DNA from: Spirosoma fluviale | Lineage (GTDB): Bacteria; Bacteroidota; Bacteroidia; Cytophagales; Spirosomataceae | DNA length: 64,000 nucleotides | Assembly: GCF_900230225.1 (NCBI RefSeq) | Contig: NZ_OCNH01000003.1 | Span: 248,001 to 312,000 of the forward strand | Direction: 5' to 3' | Shown: positions 62,646 to 64,000 of the stretch, piece by piece | Numbering within the stretch: position 1 is the stretch's first letter | Layout: each line of letters starts with the position of its first letter | Position numbers and translations under genes: made by a program | The notes under the pieces: model-generated | Seen by the model: the letters and a program-made list of their open reading frames with translations, nothing else | Told to the model about the DNA's origin: nothing | The model's database searches: none

Positions 62646-64000
62646 TTATTTGCGTTGAACCAGAATCTGGTTAGTCAAATACGAGATCTGGTAATCTCCT
62701 TTCGTGACGGTGTCGTTTGGTTCCCACTGATGAAGCGTAAATACGGACGTTGGTAACGGCCTGTCGTTGACAGCAAACCGGTTTACCGTTAATGTGCTTA
62801 TCTGTTCAGCGTACAAGCCCACAGAAATGAACTGCGTTCGGGCAGGGACTTTAATCAATTGTTCAGCGGCCGTGCCACTGTTGATGGGCAACACATAATG
62901 AGACAACTGTTTGTTTAGTCTATCGTGGCAGTATACACTGAGTCGCACCGAACTTTCGGTATCCGCTATTCCGGTGAAGTCAGCCCGCAGCGAAAGTCGA
63001 ACCTGACCCGCCTTGCGTAGCTGATGCCTGAGCGAATCGGTCATGTTCAGGTAAAGGCAGAAAAGAGGAACAACCGAACCGGCGTAAATGCCCGTCGCGG
63101 ATGGGGTGGGTGTTGATTCACGGCTGTACAATAGGGCATCAAATGCGTCGGGTAAGGTCTTGCAAGGCCATATCATGCCGGTACGTTGGTCTGAGGTACC
63201 GTACGTAAGCTGGTTGTGCACCTGCAGGAACTGCCTTATCGTCGGCGAAGCGTTCAGATTGATAAACCCGTAGGGCGTACTCGTAACGGCTCTAATAAGC
63301 GTGCCTACTTTCCGACGATCCTCAGGAACGCGGACGGTAAAGACTCCTTTTTCATTCCAGGATGTGTACGTTCCCCTACCTACTTCCGTACCGATAGCGA
63401 GATACTGCTGGTGGTAGGCGCTATCCAACCAATACCCGGCCCGGGTTAAGCCCTCCCATGCGTAACAGGGCCGTTTCTCAATGTGTGCGTTGTGAATGTT
63501 GATAACGGCAACTTTACTCGTTGACCGTCGTTCCTTGAGCCAACGAATGTTTTCATACATCGCCCGGTCGCGGTAGGCCTGCGTGGGCCGACTAAACGTT
63601 TCAAGTGCCTCGGGAAGTTGCCCAATACACTGGCGCTGCCAAGCTTGCTTCAGCGTTACGGAAGCGGCCGTATCGCTGCGAGCCAACCACACCGTCAACG
63701 CCTTAGCCCGCTTTACCAGGGAGTTCGTGTTGGCTTGAGCCTTATACATATCGGGTAGGGTCATCAATTCAGCCAGCAGGTTGTGCAGGGAGTCGGGCAA
63801 GGCCATTCGCCGTGCTTTAACGTATGATAGCGCAAGGCGGGCAAGCTGACCGGGAGGGCCCATCTCCGCACCAAGCAGCCAAACCCGCTGCGCCACGGGA
63901 CGAGATGCGTTAACCGTTCGTAGCCATTCAACAAAGTCAAGCATGTCGGTAGTCATACCAACAACGGCCGCCAGGGTTTGTTGGGTATTGTCTTTGCCGA
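62646..64000 (-). CDS. Erythromycin esterase-like protein, 5' end beyond the window
   Basis: Open for about 450 codons from the right edge (frame enters with GKDNTQQTLAAVVGMTTDML) to the stop at 62646. The start lies outside the window. Signs of the erythromycin esterase (EreA/EreB) family: FVEWLRTVNASRPVAQRVWL, RDRAMYENIRWL and AVINIHNAHIEK with its His. The last about 180 residues are a beta-rich extra domain not found in EreA (VRLSLRADFTGIADTESSVR). Family members in Bacteroidota are hydrolases of mostly unknown substrates, so macrolide resistance should not be assumed. Confidence 0.8.
   Translation of the reverse strand, partial: GKDNTQQTLAAVVGMTTDMLDFVEWLRTVNASRPVAQRVWLLGAEMGPPGQLARLALSYVKARRMALPDSLHNLLAELMTLPDMYKAQANTNSLVKRAKALTVWLARSDTAASVTLKQAWQRQCIGQLPEALETFSRPTQAYRDRAMYENIRWLKERRSTSKVAVINIHNAHIEKRPCYAWEGLTRAGYWLDSAYHQQYLAIGTEVGRGTYTSWNEKGVFTVRVPEDRRKVGTLIRAVTSTPYGFINLNASPTIRQFLQVHNQLTYGTSDQRTGMIWPCKTLPDAFDALLYSRESTPTPSATGIYAGSVVPLFCLYLNMTDSLRHQLRKAGQVRLSLRADFTGIADTESSVRLSVYCHDRLNKQLSHYVLPINSGTAAEQLIKVPARTQFISVGLYAEQISTLTVNRFAVNDRPLPTSVFTLHQWEPNDTVTKGDYQISYLTNQILVQRK

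Overview
The window looks like chromosome from a free-living Bacteroidota of the order Cytophagales, with a Spirosoma-like gene style. Supporting signs are SusC/SusD transport, two proteins with type IX secretion (T9SS) C-terminal sorting domains, many AraC-type and hybrid two-component regulators, promoters of the TTG-N19-TAnnTTTG kind, and an absence of Shine-Dalgarno sites. Gene density is high, the base composition is moderate, and no rRNA, tRNA or CRISPR array was seen.

Layout. 0.2-8 kb: a large T9SS-secreted beta-helix/PA14/NPCBM protein, an unusual protein with a CE-clan cysteine protease/acetyltransferase signature, a hairpin repeat array, and a large-subunit catalase. 8-18.4 kb: small hypothetical genes, a DUF2971 protein, a 5'-nucleotidase split over two overlapping genes, a Uma2 nuclease, adenosylhomocysteinase, a GNAT enzyme, and an AT-rich patch of small membrane or secreted proteins that includes a 42-residue one. 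18.5-25 kb: a murF, SGNH hydrolase (broken by an amber codon), GH20 hexosaminidase run, then a T9SS FG-GAP protein. 25-36.4 kb: two AraC regulators around a YceI protein, a REC-GAF-sigma54 activator, a TPR histidine kinase, Dps, a ring-cleaving dioxygenase and an MRJP-type protein. 36.9-38.2 kb: adjoining fragments of IS3 and IS110 transposases. 38.7-45.6 kb: an outer-membrane barrel followed by a histidine kinase, a receiver lacking its phospho-acceptor Asp, and a REC-kinase-REC-AraC hybrid; the block lies between two diverged copies of one repeat. 46.1-46.7 kb: a DUF6934-like gene plus a 54-residue partner, bracketed by pieces of an interspersed repeat.

47.0-58.9 kb is the clearest functional unit: a complete sialic acid utilisation locus built around a GntR/FCD repressor. 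Leftward run repressor, sialidase and AGE-type epimerase. Rightward run SusC, SusD, N-acetylneuraminate lyase, Kelch mutarotase, MFS transporter and a previously hidden, broken remnant of a sialate O-acetylesterase. Two near-identical palindromes, one against the repressor start codon and one inside the susC promoter spacer, are good operator candidates. The inferred route is surface release of Neu5Ac, SusCD import, mutarotation, inner-membrane transport, lysis to ManNAc plus pyruvate, and epimerisation to GlcNAc.

59-64 kb: a DUF4287 protein, two NAD(P)-binding reductase-like proteins downstream of a WYL regulator, and an erythromycin-esterase-like gene cut by the window edge.

The points most worth following are the CE-clan-like gene, the operator pair, the O-acetylesterase remnant ending at a repeat, the pseudo-receiver operon, and the DUF6934 pair with its flanking repeats.
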